Assembly (NCBI GenBank): GCA_013398055.1
Contig: VZRS01009608.1
Location: 237,564 to 301,563 of the forward strand
Reading direction: 5' to 3'
Length of the DNA stretch: 64,000 nt
Source: Ifrita kowaldi
Lineage: Eukaryota > Chordata > Aves > Passeriformes > Cinclosomatidae
The notes beneath the pieces were generated by a model. It did not search any database. It was not told the origin of the DNA and was given only the letters and a program-made list of their open reading frames with translations. Each line of letters starts with the position of its first letter. The stretch's first letter is position 1. Positions 12,303-25,770 of the stretch are shown piece by piece. The position numbers and the translations under genes were made by a program.

Positions 12303-13643
12303 TAAAATATTTTAAAATGGCATTTTACTGCAAAAAGAAAAATCAGAATTGTAATGGATGGAGAAGTATTTTGTACCATAACAAGAAAAAATGCTGAATT
12401 GTGTAGAAAATACTCTGTCATTGCATAGGCTTTTGTGTTGGGGTAGATTAAAAAAAACTTACAAAATTAGAGAACTAAAAACACACAATAAAGAGAAAAA
12501 TGCCAATTAAACTAAATAGGGGAAACGATCTTAATCTGTAAATCATACCTGGCACACACAACAGCAACACCTTAATCTACGTCTGATCCTCTAACACACT
12601 GTCTCCTCTTTCAGGTAACATCTTCATTGGGACAGGCACAAATTTGACACCTACCCTCCAGTCCAAGTAAATAGGGAGAGACTGCCAAATTTGCCTCTAT
12701 AAATCATACCAGTCCTGTTTTTATCATGACAAAGCACGAAAGAAGAGATTATTTTGGTAATGCAGCATAAAGGGAAAAAAGGTCAATTCTTGAATGCTTT
12801 TACAGTGTCACAAAACCTGCAGTGATTGACTGAAAACACTGATCAGTTCTATCCGATGGGCAGAGTCTCACACACAGAACCCTCCCCGGCTCACAGGTGA
12901 ACCAGCCAGAGCTCAGCCAGGCAGCACAGGAGGGGGTAGTAATGAGGATGACTACGGGTTTTGAAATGCTGATTTTGCTCCCAGTTTTCTTTCTGATTAC
13001 AGAAACTGTGCTTTAAAGCAAACAGAATGTGGAGAGGCACTGCTAAAAGCTGTTGACACAGTACAAATGAGATCACAAATTAGAAGGGATGTGCCAGTTA
13101 ATGAACACAGAGCTGTTGAGCAGTGTAAAACTGTAAACTTTAAATATTCGTCCCAACGTTTTTCTTCATTTTCTTCAAGGAACTCTGCTGCTGAGAGTTT
13201 CATATGTTAATCTGACTTGCAGTGTTCTTTTATGTGTGTTTTAGAATGTTTTTTCCTGGAAGACTTGAATGCATTCCTATGAGACCATGTCCCTTTGTAC
13301 TCGCAATGTAACTGGAAATGCTACACACGCATACTTTAACAAACTTTTAAACTAAACCTACCAATGTGGTCTGTGGGTCATTTCTGACATTGTTTATTGT
13401 GTCAGCACAAACGTGAGAACACACAGTGTCATCACCTCTGACCAGCAGCAACTCTTCACAACCACACCCACACCCCTACCTTAGAGGTGTCGAGAGCTGA
13501 TTCTGGCAGCCACATTGAGTTCCTGGATTGTTAAATCAAGCCCCAAATTACAACAGAGTGAAAATACTCTTTGCAAAATTTGGAGAAAAAAGGATGTTTA
13601 ATTTCTATGTTTTCAAGGAATGATTTTCACTTTTTTCTCTCTC

Positions 13644-13660
13644 TTTTTTTTTTTTTTTTT
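13644..13660. repeat. T17 homopolymer after a CT-rich run
   Basis: CTCTCTC leads into 17 T on the plus strand, then AAATATAG. It resembles a polypyrimidine tract with an acceptor AG at 13667-13668, but the open frame after it (to 13774) has no recognisable product and no donor was identified. It is called simple sequence. Confidence 0.7.
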
Positions 13661-15706
13661 AAATATAGACCAAGAAGTGTTTGTATAGCTAACCACTGTA
13701 CATTAGAAATATGTTCCATTTCCACTCTAGGTATCCTCTGTCTATTCAAATTTTCCTGTTATGCAATGCAGTAATAGTTACTTTAACTAGTTAAGTGCAG
13801 GCAGGTCTCTGTCCTCCCCTATAGCATTTAATGAGATAATTGAAGAGTGCCAGAGTTGTTTATTTGATGTAGCTATGCCATTTCCATAAGGAAAGATATT
13901 TTTCCTTATGATGTGGTAGTACAGGCGAATCAAAGTGACGCAACATCTCTAAAATAATGGAGCCAGCAAAGGTCAAGGATTCTTACTGAATCTGAAAGAT
14001 TACAGCAATAAAGGCTTTAGAAAGCACTCTGGAAGTTGTATGGAAAGGATATCACTCTCTCCTAAATTTTATAACTATAAAAGGTAGCCTACCGCACCAG
14101 TAAACCGCAGCTTCTCCAAGATAAAAATAAATCTAAGAATCCATGGAGCAAAAAAAGGAAAAGAAGGTTGGAGAGTGGGAAAAGACCATTATTGGCCCCT
14201 TCATCCTTCCTGACAGAAGATAAATATGACCATGATCCAGAGAATATGAAAATCAAACCCTACATATTGGGAATTTCTTTACTGTTTTCTTATGGGAATG
14301 TTCATCTCATATTTGTCTTATAACAAATTCCTTGTTACCTTTCCCTCGCCTCCCACCCCTGTCTCAAGAGATGGATGAATTCCAAACCCAGTTGCATTCG
14401 CCTCCCCAACAACATATGCTTGTTGTCATGCCTACAAGACACTGCCTGAACAGGCAATACTGAACATGACCAGCTTTCTTCATGGTTCTTAAAAAGAACA
14501 ATGAAATCATGGAGAATTTTGCCAAAGGAAGCACATCCAGGCTTTTCATAAATCTCCAAGATATTTTTTTCAGCCAGAACACAGTTCCCACTTTAGAGAG
14601 ATGAGGAAACAGAAACAAACAAAAAATCTTTACCAAATTGTTATACAATAGGATTAACAGCAGAGGAATTTGGAAAAGAAATGAAAGAAGCTGTGAGAAA
14701 GAAACCTTAGCATTGCTTGTAGTCTAATAGGAAGGATTTCAATTTTAAAAGGGGAAAGGTAATGTATTTACAATACTAGATAGAGACAAACTATTTTGCC
14801 TTCAGCCTCAGTTTATCCACACAGGAAATGAATTATTGCTCCAAAAGCTGCAGCATTTTCTCTTTACTGAAACTGTTCACGTTGAGGTGAGAACACTGTT
14901 TCACCCTTATTTATGAAGCAAAAATAATGTTAATGCATCTACCTCTTAAGACACTTGTCAGGTGTTAAAACGAGTGAATTCATAAAATGTTCAGTGATGT
15001 TAAACGTGTATTGCGACCTAATACTTCAGTTGCCACGCTGAACATAAAAGCCTACCTTATTATTAACCTGCAGTTTGGGATGGAAGGATTTCTGCTCACC
15101 ATGCAGAGCTCCAGTCATGATGCAATTTCATTCCAGCAAAATACACTTTAATTGTGATTCCATTAAATGAGAAATAGATGGTTTTGCCTGATACAATGCT
15201 TTGATGTCTAACAGCTTCAATGCTAATAAAGGTATTATCACCACAGGTGTACATTACATTATATTCATTAATTAGGGCACGAATTAAAAATTTTCCAGGC
15301 TATACAAATTCTCAGCCTTTGAGATAACTCCTTTAAGAAGGGAAAGGGGAGGTGGACATGATAAAACAAGTTAAAAGTTAAGAAAAGAAGAGGCAGAACA
15401 GCAGTGCAGTGTGGGATAACTCCCGAGCCTGGTCAGCCTCCATGCCAACAGACTGTTCCATGCCTTTTTTTTTTTTTTTCTTATTTGTGCCATTGTGAAT
15501 TCAAGAGATCAAAGAAATTATGCTCAAAATCTTGCTAAGGGCAAAAAGAAAATGCACCTGATCCGTCCAGTCATTGGCCTCCCAGCACTATAATTGAAAT
15601 ATTAACAGACTAATCAAAGAATCATTATTAGTGCAGATTTAATCATTAGAAGATGGAAAAAAAGAGAGAATACTATCACAGAAACAGAGTTTTGATAATC
15701 ACACAC

Positions 15707-15815
15707 TCACAGAATGTGCTGAGGGGAAGGGACCCACAGCGAGGGGGAGCAGCACGAGAGAGGCACAGCCACACCACCGTCCCTGCACAGGGCAGGGCCA
15801 GCCCGGGCTGTGTCC
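15707..15815 (-). mobile_element. Probable decayed CR1-type 3' tail
   Basis: The plus strand opens with TCACAGAATGTGCTGA (15707-15722), then GGGAAGGGACCCACA and, after a diverged stretch, CCCTGCACAGGGCAG (about 15781-15795). This order is seen at the reverse complement of CR1 or CR1-tailed SINE 3' ends in birds. The middle (about 15740-15778) does not match what I remember, so the copy is either badly decayed or only its first 35 bases are real. A database comparison would settle it. Confidence 0.4.
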
Positions 15816-18800
15816 CAGCTCCTCAGGACCTTCCCTGGTTCACACTCTGGAAGAGCAGCATGGTTATCAAACTGCTCCACTCCACTACGGCTTTGCTAAG
15901 GGATTTTGTGTTCAGCATTCGGGCTGCTTTTCCAGCACATCCATGTGTTCAGGACAGAGGGCTTGTTCATTAGTTGCTGGCAGAAGCCCACCAGGCAATG
16001 CACAGGCTCCTACTACCTTATTTTAGCATTTTAATTACAGTCTGACAGTAATTGTGCAGGGTGGCTTGCATGACAAAAGTTGAGGGTTGACAGCAGAGAA
16101 ATGGTCCAAAAGTTCAGATTTGAATGAGTTGGCAACAAAAAGAACAGCAGGAAAGCAAATAAAAGCCATCACAGCCTGATAAATCAAGCAAACCTTCGTC
16201 AACCAGGATTTTTGATGGTAAAATTTCCAGAGGCTCTTGGCTGCACTGGCAGACAAAGCACATTATCTTTCTGTGGACTGCAGTTCCTGGGCAGGTGAGT
16301 CGTGCTCAGAAATGACACAAGGCTGACCAAGCCATTCAAATTTTGAAAATTTTCCCCACAGTTACTCAGGATCCTCCAAGTGAGATGTGGCTGCAGAGCA
16401 GAGGGATTATGGTCACCCCCGTGGCATCACTGGGAGTGCTCACTGCCACAGCACAAAGCCAAGCGTGCTGGCTGCTGCAAGCACCGTGCAACAAACCAGT
16501 CAGTGCCTGCACGAACAAGCCCTCGTGCACATTCCCAACACTTTTAACAGCATCCTGATTGCCAAGGCACAAACATCACTTATCACCCACTGAAATCTTA
16601 AATTTTGAAGCGGTTATTCAGTTTCCTCAGCCATACCTTGTGTTAGTTGTGTAATGCATTTCCATGACAGGAGCAAACAGCTTTAAAATAACGTCCGGCA
16701 GTCAAAATTTCATTGCACAGCCTCAGTGGTTATAAACCATGCTACATGTAGGCCAGCAGTACTTGAGCATTTCACAGATAAACACACACACGCTCTTTAT
16801 CCTTAACAGCTATGTTACTCTGAGAATAAAAGGTAGCAGCAGCTTGAGTGGCATTAAAATGAAGGGAAAGTGCAAATAAAATTCAGATTTATTTCAGTTT
16901 CATTTCTACTTAACTGCAGTTATTCATAACATCTAAATGCACATTCACTGCAGTTTCTCGATGCAATATAGTAGGTTTTATGCAGTTAAAATGAGTTTAT
17001 GTACAAGAGAATTGCCACAAGGCAATTCAAAACTGCTTTTCAAAAACCCTTTTCCAAACTAAGTTGTATAGTAATAATTCTATTTGTGTTGTATCAGCTG
17101 GCCCAGAACTACAAATTCGAAATTACCAGGAAGAAATCTAGGATTAAAAAAAGAGATATTTGCAGAATCCATATGAAACAGCTAAAAATATCACACAAAT
17201 TAAAAGAGGAAAAAGTCACAACAGACTATTCCTGCTTCGCTTGGTGACACACTTGCAATGTAAGCATATATCTGCATTCTTAATCCTGATACATTTTGCA
17301 TTTATCATATCATAGGATATTTAATGCCCCCCAAGCTCAAATTATTAATCATAATTTGCACAGAATACTCCTCAGTTTGTTTTATGTGCACTTACAAAGA
17401 CATCACACTATGAAGATATTAAAGGACTTCTATGATACTTTCTTTCCTTATGGTTAAAATAGCTTTTCCTCCAGAATTTATAAAACATTGGAGAAGTCCC
17501 TGTTGGTCCCCACATTGTTCCACAGTGACATTTGCCTTGGATTTCCCGTAGCTCTTTGAATGGTAATTTCAAAGATGAGGGAATGATTCACTCAGCCTCA
17601 CTTGCCTTCCACAGAAGGAAATGCAATTTCTAGAACCAGCAAGAATTTCAAATTCACCAGTCCACGGAACCATCTCTGGGAATAGCCTACAATTGTAAGC
17701 TCCCACACTGACAACAAGTTGCATGTGCTTCAAATGCAACCAACTCTCCTCCAGCACAAGCCATAAGTGGGGAGTTAATTATCTGTACTTTGGCTGTAAT
17801 TGGAGAGCTCAAGTGAGGTTGTACAGAGCAGAGGATAGTGTTATTTCAAAGACTCATTAAGATGCACCCTGTGCCCTGAAGAGTTTACAAAACATCTAAG
17901 AAAGGCAAGGAAAGAGGGGCCAGAAATGAGAGGGAGTGTCAGGAGGAAGAGGAGATCTGATTCACTTGTACGAACTTATGAATAGGAACATTACTTGAGT
18001 CACTAAACACAAAAGGCTTCAAAATCTGTACTCACAACTCCAGTTCAACAAGAGCTTTTTTTTTTTTAACATAAGAAGGAAGCTGGAAGAAGCCAAGAAG
18101 ATTTTAGCATTCCTACTGTGGCAACAAACTAAAAATTGTACAAAAAATCTCCACTCAGAAAAAGATCAATGGCTCCCAATCATTATCTGAGCAGAATATT
18201 AAAGTAGGACATGCATAATAAAGTAATTTTGTTTCATTTTTGAGAAGTGATGGCATTTAGCGAGATTCAGTAAATTGTCCCTTTCAGCACTAATAACATG
18301 TTCATAGCTTTCCCCACCAGACGTTCCATAATGGCAATATAATAGGATTGCAATGACAATTAAATGATTGCATATTTTAGGGCAATGGAGGGTATCCACT
18401 AGGGCATGAACCATTAGCAAAATGGTAACATTGTCACAGGAATTTTCATGCTTTGGCACAAAAACTGAGAAAGCAGAAGCAAGTGAGAAAGCAGAAGCCC
18501 TGGAAGGGAGCAGGTATTCAATTCTCACACCACCTTCTTGACTTACAAAGCAGCGAAATGGAAACTGACAGTGAATCTTAAAATATCCAACAAAAATGGA
18601 AGTTTGCTTTCAGCCCTTGCTCCTCTCCCCACCCATCAGAGGGATTCACTGGGGGCCAGGTGCAGCCTTTGCTGGCACAGCTCAGGAGTGGCAGCTGGGA
18701 GGGTCCTGCTCTTCCCTTCCCCATGTCCCAGCTGGGAGCTCTGCAGAGGCCACTGCCCTGGGTACCCTCACAGTGTCTCACACAGAAACCTCTTCGTTCC

Positions 18801-21800
18801 TCAATACACATGGCCTGGGAAGCCTTTCCCAAACAAGACACGTGCTTAGGTAAGCAAACACAACCAAAAAAAGGTGAATAACAGGGAAAAAACAAAACCC
18901 AAACCAACCCAACACTATTTTGTGGCTTTCTACCCAAACGAACGCATCTAAACTGAGCTAACAGGAAGGACAAAGAGCAGCAGACTGCTGAAGAGAGTTC
19001 AGACTCAATATTAATTTGGTCACTGGAATTTATTTTTAATACTTCCCTCAGATATTACAACTAGTGGTTCCATATAAAGTGCATGGATAAGTTTAGATAC
19101 TGCCAAAACATGAGTTCCCTCCTAGATCTACGTTGAGCTCCCCAATGCAGAACTACAGGAAACACTGACACAAGAGAATGCTGAATTCCATCATTTGAAA
19201 CATCATTTCAAGAAAGTATACACATTTCTCATCCTTTGCTTAAGAAAAAAATAAAAAAAAAGCAGCATTTTAAAAAAGTGAAACAACAATCACAGAAAAA
19301 GAACACAGAGTAAAAAACCATATGCATGAGAGAATTCTTTTCCTACTTTCCTGCTATTTGATTACTGCTGGAGGACAGAAACCAAATGACATTTGTTATA
19401 TTGCTGCGTAATCCCATTTGCAACGATCGCTCTCTGGTGTGGCAGAGAGAAGGGTGTATCAGAATGCCTTTAAGTATTTGTTATCCCTTTATTTTATACA
19501 TAAACTAGTGGCCAATATCTGCTGAGAAAGTACTCAATAATAACTCTGGGAGTGTTTGTGCACATACAGTGGATACACATCCAGCACAGTGCACGTGGCC
19601 AGCCCATTATTTCCCAACCCTAGAAAACAAATCTACTGGAATTAAAAGCACTTGGAGGTAAACCCTTTAGAATTCAGACAACCAAAACCATTTCTTGCTT
19701 TCTTTCAAAGCCAGTGAAATGAAAATTAAATTACAATCACTATTAAACTATCAAAAGTTGCCAAAGAAATCTTCTAAAGATGTTTACCACACTTCAGATT
19801 ATCAGATGGACATCAATTGGGGTGCAAGATCCTCACTTACTCTGTGTGTAACCCCGTGCCAAAGGGACCCTTGTCCCACCACAGGCCCATAGGCACAACT
19901 AGAATAAGAAGCAAAATGCCGTCCCTCTACCAAATCAGTGCAATACCTGTTCACCACCCTGTCAGAGACAGGTTTGAGTCCAAACACATTTTCACCTCTT
20001 TCCAATTAATGAAACACCTTCCTAGACCCCAGCCAAAAGACTGTGATCCTGTAGGGCATCCTATCCTTCAGTGCCTTTCTTCCTCTACAAGTGGGAAATA
20101 TGAATTACACTGTTGCAGTCAGGGGATAGCGACACTGAAGAAAAGTCAGTCAAAAACAATCTTCAGCTCATCAAAGAGGAGCTAAACAAATTAATACATA
20201 CCATCATAGACAGACATCCTGCTTATTAATGACTAGAATTCATCTTCTAGAAAGGCCAGTGAGGCTGAAGTCTACTCATTATGAAAGCCACTCCATGATT
20301 TCAGAATTTTAACTCTCCTTTCTCTTCCTAACATGAAAAAAATGCAAATTTTTGAAGCTGCCTTCCAGGAACAGAAACCCGCAACCGTTCTCAGTATCTT
20401 TTGTTGCTGTTGTTCCCCAGAAATACTATAAAACTACTTTTGAACTTGCTACTAACTATCTCTAGAACCATAAAGTCAGAACAACGAACATCTGCTGGTA
20501 GCACAGCCTGGAATGCATTATTTATTTATTACTTGAAAGGAATACATAAGAGTCTCTACTCCTGTAGTCTGTTCATCTCGGCATGCTGCTAAGATAGCTC
20601 TTAAAAATAGCAAAGTGACAGGAGAGAAAGTTTGAGAGAGGTTCTTCCAGGCCTGCCACGTACCTGGGAGGCATTAAAGGCTGGCTCAGGTGTCTTGGCA
20701 TATGGGGCTCCCTGAGAGATGTCAGCACGTGACTCTACCTGGTGAGAAATGAAGCTTCCCAGGCATGCAAAGCAGTCCGTCACACTCATCCAAAGAGCAA
20801 CAGAGAGAAGTTTGGAGAAGAGCAGCAATTTGAGAACCACATGGGTCCTCGAGGCTTCCTGAGTAAATACCAGGTGTTGAAACAGCTTTAAAAAGGGAAC
20901 AAACAATCCCCAACATGCACCCCATTTAGGTAAGGATTTAACAGAGTAAATGGAATGATAATGTTGTGGCTTTCCTTTCACACAGCTTATGTTGCAAAGG
21001 TGTAACATGTTAATATATTTTAGACTAAGAAGCTGGGTTCAGTAAACAAGTCTTTTAAGGAACAGACCTCACTGAAGAACAATAACAACCCATTTTTTAA
21101 AAAAGAAAAAGCATCCACAAAACTGGATAAATACATCCAATTATCAAGACAAATATTGTTTCAGAACAACTCAAAAACCTTGCATGCAAATTCTTTATCT
21201 CTAGGAAGACAAAAATAAATGTTTACTGTGTGCTAAACAAAATTAAGATTTATCACAAAAGGGAGAAAAGCACTTTGAAACATCACATTGTACAGCTGCA
21301 AACAGAAAAGGGCTTCTGCGACTAGTGAATGTCTTAAGAACATCATTCAACTTTTAATGTTACTAATGAGGAACTTCAAAACAAAAAATTAAGACTCAGA
21401 GAAAAAAAACAACAAAAAATGCACTTTTGATTTGTTATCCAAGTTGTTCTTAGTTGCAGTAAATAATAATAAGTCACATTCTCTTCCCACAGTGATGATT
21501 TGTTAGCCCTCAAGAGCATGAGCTCTGCAGTGCCTCTGCTTGGCTTCTGTAGATACAAATAAGTTTGCTACTTTCAACTGTTCAGCTCATTTTAGCACAA
21601 AGAACCAGGATATAATTTTAAAAAAATAAAAAAAGAACCTTAGCATCTGCTGATACTTTCCATCACAAAGACCACTATGCAGAAACACCAAAACTGAACA
21701 ACTATATACAAACACAAAACAAAAGTATAAAAAAGCCAACAAAACCTACCCTGGATGCTGCATGTTTTCTTCTCAACAGCCCACAGAGAACTGGAGGCTG

Positions 21801-24800
21801 GGAGCTTCCCAGCTGTTTTCAATTGCCCCAACATGTGACTGCCCTCACCTGCATCTCAGTTGAGCCAATTTGCTACCCTGGGGCCACCTCAATTGTCTTC
21901 AGGTGTAACCTGGCCAGAACTGATTGCTAACCTGCACCCAAATTCATTGCAAAGGATAAGAAAGATCAAAAAACATTCCAAAACTCTGAACAAATATCTG
22001 ATTTTAAAAAATGTTTAAAAGCATCTGAACAGGATCTGTTTTCTGCCTCTTAGAGGAGGACTTCCATTATACACGGTGGGTGCAGTGAGTTCAACATACT
22101 GAGGACAGTTTTCCTCAAAAATAATAATGGCCATAGCCCAAGTTAAGGCTGGAACAAGCAAAGGAACTCTCATGAATTTCATTAGGGCTTTTCCAATATA
22201 CATCTCACTCAAATTTAGCCCAAACAGTTACAGAAAAACAGTACAGGGCTATCATTTCTACAGCTAAAGGGGTAGGAAATCTTTTTATCAGAACCCTTCC
22301 CCCTACCCCTTACACTTTGCTTCAAGCAATATGTTCTTTTAGTTACATAAAGAGCACATTTAAATTATTTAGATACGTTACATAAGGCAAGAAGATGGTT
22401 AATACATTTAATGTGCATGTGCAAATGAGTTTGGTAACACTGCTTTTGCCCCAGTGTACAAGTTTAGAAATACTTTTGCAACATCTCTCCCTGCAATTAG
22501 TTCTCATGTCTCCTTCGTTGTTTCCTCACCATCTAATTCCATAATTCATTGTCTTAACTTCCTCAGCTTTGAAAGTAGGGCATTTCTTCTAAGGGCCACA
22601 TTATGCAGCATGCCCTGAAGACCTGGCACACATTCCAGGGCATTAGCAGAAAGGCTTCTCCTCTGCTGTAAATATACAACCAAAGCATTTTTAAGACTTC
22701 TGATAGAAATTTTAGGACACACCCTGTAATCCAGCATACCTGTGTTGCATTGAAAGAACTTTTTGACTGAAGAAATAAGTGCCTTAAAAAGAAAGAAACA
22801 ACCCCCATGATACATTAAAATCTGCAGCCCAGTACGGTACAAAGGTAATGAGCTGCATACCTGTTCCATCCCAATTTTCTATGGAATTACAGGAGGCAGG
22901 AGGAATGGGTTTTGAAGCCTTGCCATTAGGCACCAAAGAAAAGCACCACAGAACATTTCTAGCTCTGGTCAGAGCAATCTCTTAGATTTAGGGCCTAGCT
23001 TTCACAGTTCTGGCACCTGGTGAAAGACTGGAAGATCCATGCTAAATTTCTACCATGTAGAAATTGGAACCATCATAACAAAACTTTCCCAATAAAAATT
23101 GCCTACTGGAGGGGCTCTGCAGAGGAGCACCTGAACCCTGGGAGGTCATGGAAAACTCTCATTTGAAACAATTTCCTGTCAGAAAGCATGGAAAGAAACA
23201 GATAGGTGTTTTGGGGATTTTTTTCCCTTGTAAGGTTTTTATTTAAGTGAAAGGAGAAAGCAAGCAGGTACCTTTTAGACATTGTTAATGTAAGAGTTAT
23301 TCACATGAATGTGGATTGTTGAAACAGTTTGCAAAGTGAGTACATGGAGTTTTGCAACAACTAAACTGACAAAAAATGGTCAATTTTACTTTAAATTAAT
23401 CCAGGGGAAAAAAAAATTCCCATGCCATAATTCCAAACCTGTTGAAATATGAGCCTTAATATCTCACTAGCTAAATGAAGAGTCACCTGCTTTTGTGAGC
23501 AGGTATGTTAAATCAAATTATCCATAATGAGAGCGCCTTTCAATTTGCCAAGCAGTGTGGCTGGCCAAGCCTGGAGCAGTTGGCTGAGTGCAGAGGTCTC
23601 AAGGATAGACAGGCATTCTGAGAATCCAAAACATTGGCAAACACCTCCATAATCTAGTTTATAGCATTACAGGCAATCTGCACACACAGCAATGGACCTA
23701 CAACGCACAGGAGCACATCTTGGCCAGAGCCAGCATGAGCACACTCAGTTACTCACAGGGCAGGGGGAAGTGAACAGCAAAGTCATTCCTTGGGAGGCTG
23801 TCTGGGAGGAACCAAGGCTTTTTCATCAGTATTTGCAGCTGAAGGCAGCTCCTGCACCTGAGTCCACTCCCAAGGAGCCCCAGAACTTGATCAAGTGGCT
23901 CTCCAGAGGTTTGATCTCCATCAGCACCTCTGGTTTTGCATCGTACCTCTGCTTTCTTGTTTCTAGCTACCAGAGCTATCCACAAGCCAAGCAGCTGCAA
24001 ACCAATAATCCCACCCTCTAAAACAAACAGAAGCGCCCCTCACTAAACACTCCTGCTTCTTACATTTACATTTAACAGCCACCCCCTAAACACAGTGACC
24101 TGCCACATTTCATCAAAGCTCCTTCACTCTGAGCTTCTTCTAATATTCTGAAAAGCACTTTCTTCAAGTGTTTTCCAGTGCTCCATAATGTTGCTGTGAC
24201 AGCGACTGTTAACCAAAGGGATTTAGAGGATGTTGCTCAGTTCAACCTGAAACAAAGTCAACAAAACCTGTATTTTTAAACTGAGGGGCAAGCAGACAGA
24301 AAATAATCAGGAGTCACTGTTTGGGCTGTCCAGGAATAAGTCAGGACCATGTAGGGCTGCTGGGCTTTGTTTTAAATTCTTCTTGGTCTTCTCAAGAGAA
24401 TATTTTCCACAGAGCAAGGAAAGAGCTGATGTCAGGAACAGTCTTTAACAGCCTGTGCCTGCAAAACAGCTCAATTAACCTAAATCTGGGTGTTTAATAA
24501 TAAAGGAGACACAGGTGAAGAGTTACACTTACATGCTATGCTAGGTTAAACCCTGACTTTTTCAAAACAATGACCATTAACCACTCACTGAAAAATTTGG
24601 CTGAGTTTTGTCTCCCATCTGCATAGAGATATTCCAGTGGAGTGGTTTTACACATTTAAAATTGCAGCTGAACTTCATAGTCTAAAATACCCACATCGTG
24701 TCAAGTGGCTCTTTCCAACGCAGTAATGATACATTCTGTTAAGTTGTAGAAAATATTTATAAACCAATTAATCACTGGAGTAACTTATAGTTGACTGTGA

Positions 24801-25459
24801 AGCACTTCAAACTCTGTAGTGGGTCTTATGTGGATCTACGAAATCCAGCTGGAAGCAAAGGAGAAATTCCATATCCATCCAAGCCCCAGGGAAGGCTGTG
24901 GATGACTGCAAAGACCCCCAGCTCTGACTGCAGAGTAAACCTAAGGCTGTCATTAGAGCAGGTACATAGAAATATTTACTGGGGGTGCAGAAGTGGAAAG
25001 TTCAAAGTAAAAAGGAGTAGATCCAACTGCAGCACACACTTTGGAATCTTTCTCTAAAACTTCTTCAACACAGTAAGAGATTCACAGTATGGCTGAAACT
25101 AATACCTCTGCATTGCTTGTCTCTCTACATCTCAGTTTGGCCTCTTTATAAATTCCCCTCTGCAGCATGCAGGGCAAAATCAGCCTCAGTCTTGAAACAA
25201 TCCCAAAGAAGAGAAAAAGATACACATTCTTATGACATGTATACATGAAAGAGTTAATGACAGATCATTAATTAAATCTCTCAGAGGTGCTGAACACAGG
25301 CATTAATTGTCATAATTCAACACTTCTAAAATTTTCCCAGCCCTCGTGAAACTGTTCCTGTAAGTTTGATTCTTTTTTTTTATTGCAGCATGTGTTGTGC
25401 AGAAGGCACACACGAATCCTCAAAAAGCAGCTTCCAAAAAAATCCTGGTGAACACAGCA
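15816..25459. other. Non-coding unique sequence, mostly AT-rich
   Basis: No gene recognised over about 9.6 kb. Small items are an 18-bp unit repeated almost twice at 18467-18498 (GAGAAAGCAGAAGC core), a T13 run near 18056-18068, A-rich runs near 19240-19265, and a GC-richer patch at about 18600-18800 where open frames overlap on both strands. The longest frame here, 131 codons at 18578-18973 on the minus strand, crosses that patch and has no domain. Confidence 0.55.
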
Positions 25460-25770
25460 CAGAAGGCTCCTCTGAAGACAAAGAACAAGACATCAGTGTC
25501 TCATCTGCTGTGAATTAGTTTGCTTCTTTTCCTTCAAGAACTCTTAATATGAGAATCCGATCAACAGTTAATCTCCCTGAGCAGACGCCACTTTGTTATC
25601 CTCCGTGGTAGATCTCTGCTCCTGGGGTAATTTGTTGCTGAACAATTGAGGCAAACACTTGGCTCAGGATAGAAAGAAGTAAGATTAGTCTGTAATTGGA
25701 ATATTTTGTCTCATTTATTCTTGAAGATGTGCCATATTACACTCCATCAGCCAGGGGTTATTGTTTTATG
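25460..25770 (-). mobile_element. Decayed LINE reverse-transcriptase fragment, non-CR1-like
   Basis: One minus-strand frame reads like a non-LTR reverse transcriptase broken by stops. At 25697-25653 it gives NYRLILLLSILSQVF, matching the LINE motif usually written NYRPISLLSxLSKVF. Downstream come ITPGAEI, a stop (25598-25596), then QSGVCSGRLTVDRILILR (25595-25542), matching the QxGFRxGRxTVDxIFxLR fingers motif. After LEGKEAN and another stop (25517-25515) comes FTADETLMSCS (25514-25482), which may be a degraded FADD catalytic box. If so, much of the palm between them is deleted. A third stop lies upstream at 25739-25737. The TVDxIxxLR form is unlike the CR1 version I remember and suggests another LINE clade, for example RTE-like or L2-like. 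It is inactive and old. Clade assignment is inference. Confidence 0.62.

Larger units (their letters stand above)
8891..15706. other. Non-coding unique sequence with homopolymers
   Basis: No gene recognised. It holds a GC-richer patch right after the CR1 copy (to about 9260), an A-rich run at 9860-9881, an imperfect 28-bp tandem duplication at 12251-12302, a T17 run at 13644-13660 and a T15 run at 15465-15479. AT-rich DNA around 15100-15310 carries TAATTA-type motifs. Open frames are short and domain-free. Confidence 0.55.

Noticed and set aside
13571..13774. Long polypyrimidine tract with AG and a following open frame, a possible exon.
   Set aside because: The tract is a plain T17 homopolymer, and the frame after it is short and unrecognisable.
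25389..25518. A strong acceptor-like tract (T8 then ATTGCAG, ending 25388) followed by an open plus-strand frame of 42 codons ending in TAG, looking like a last coding exon.
   Set aside because: The stop end lies antisense to the LINE reverse-transcriptase fossil, the peptide matches nothing I know, and a 42-codon open frame is common by chance.
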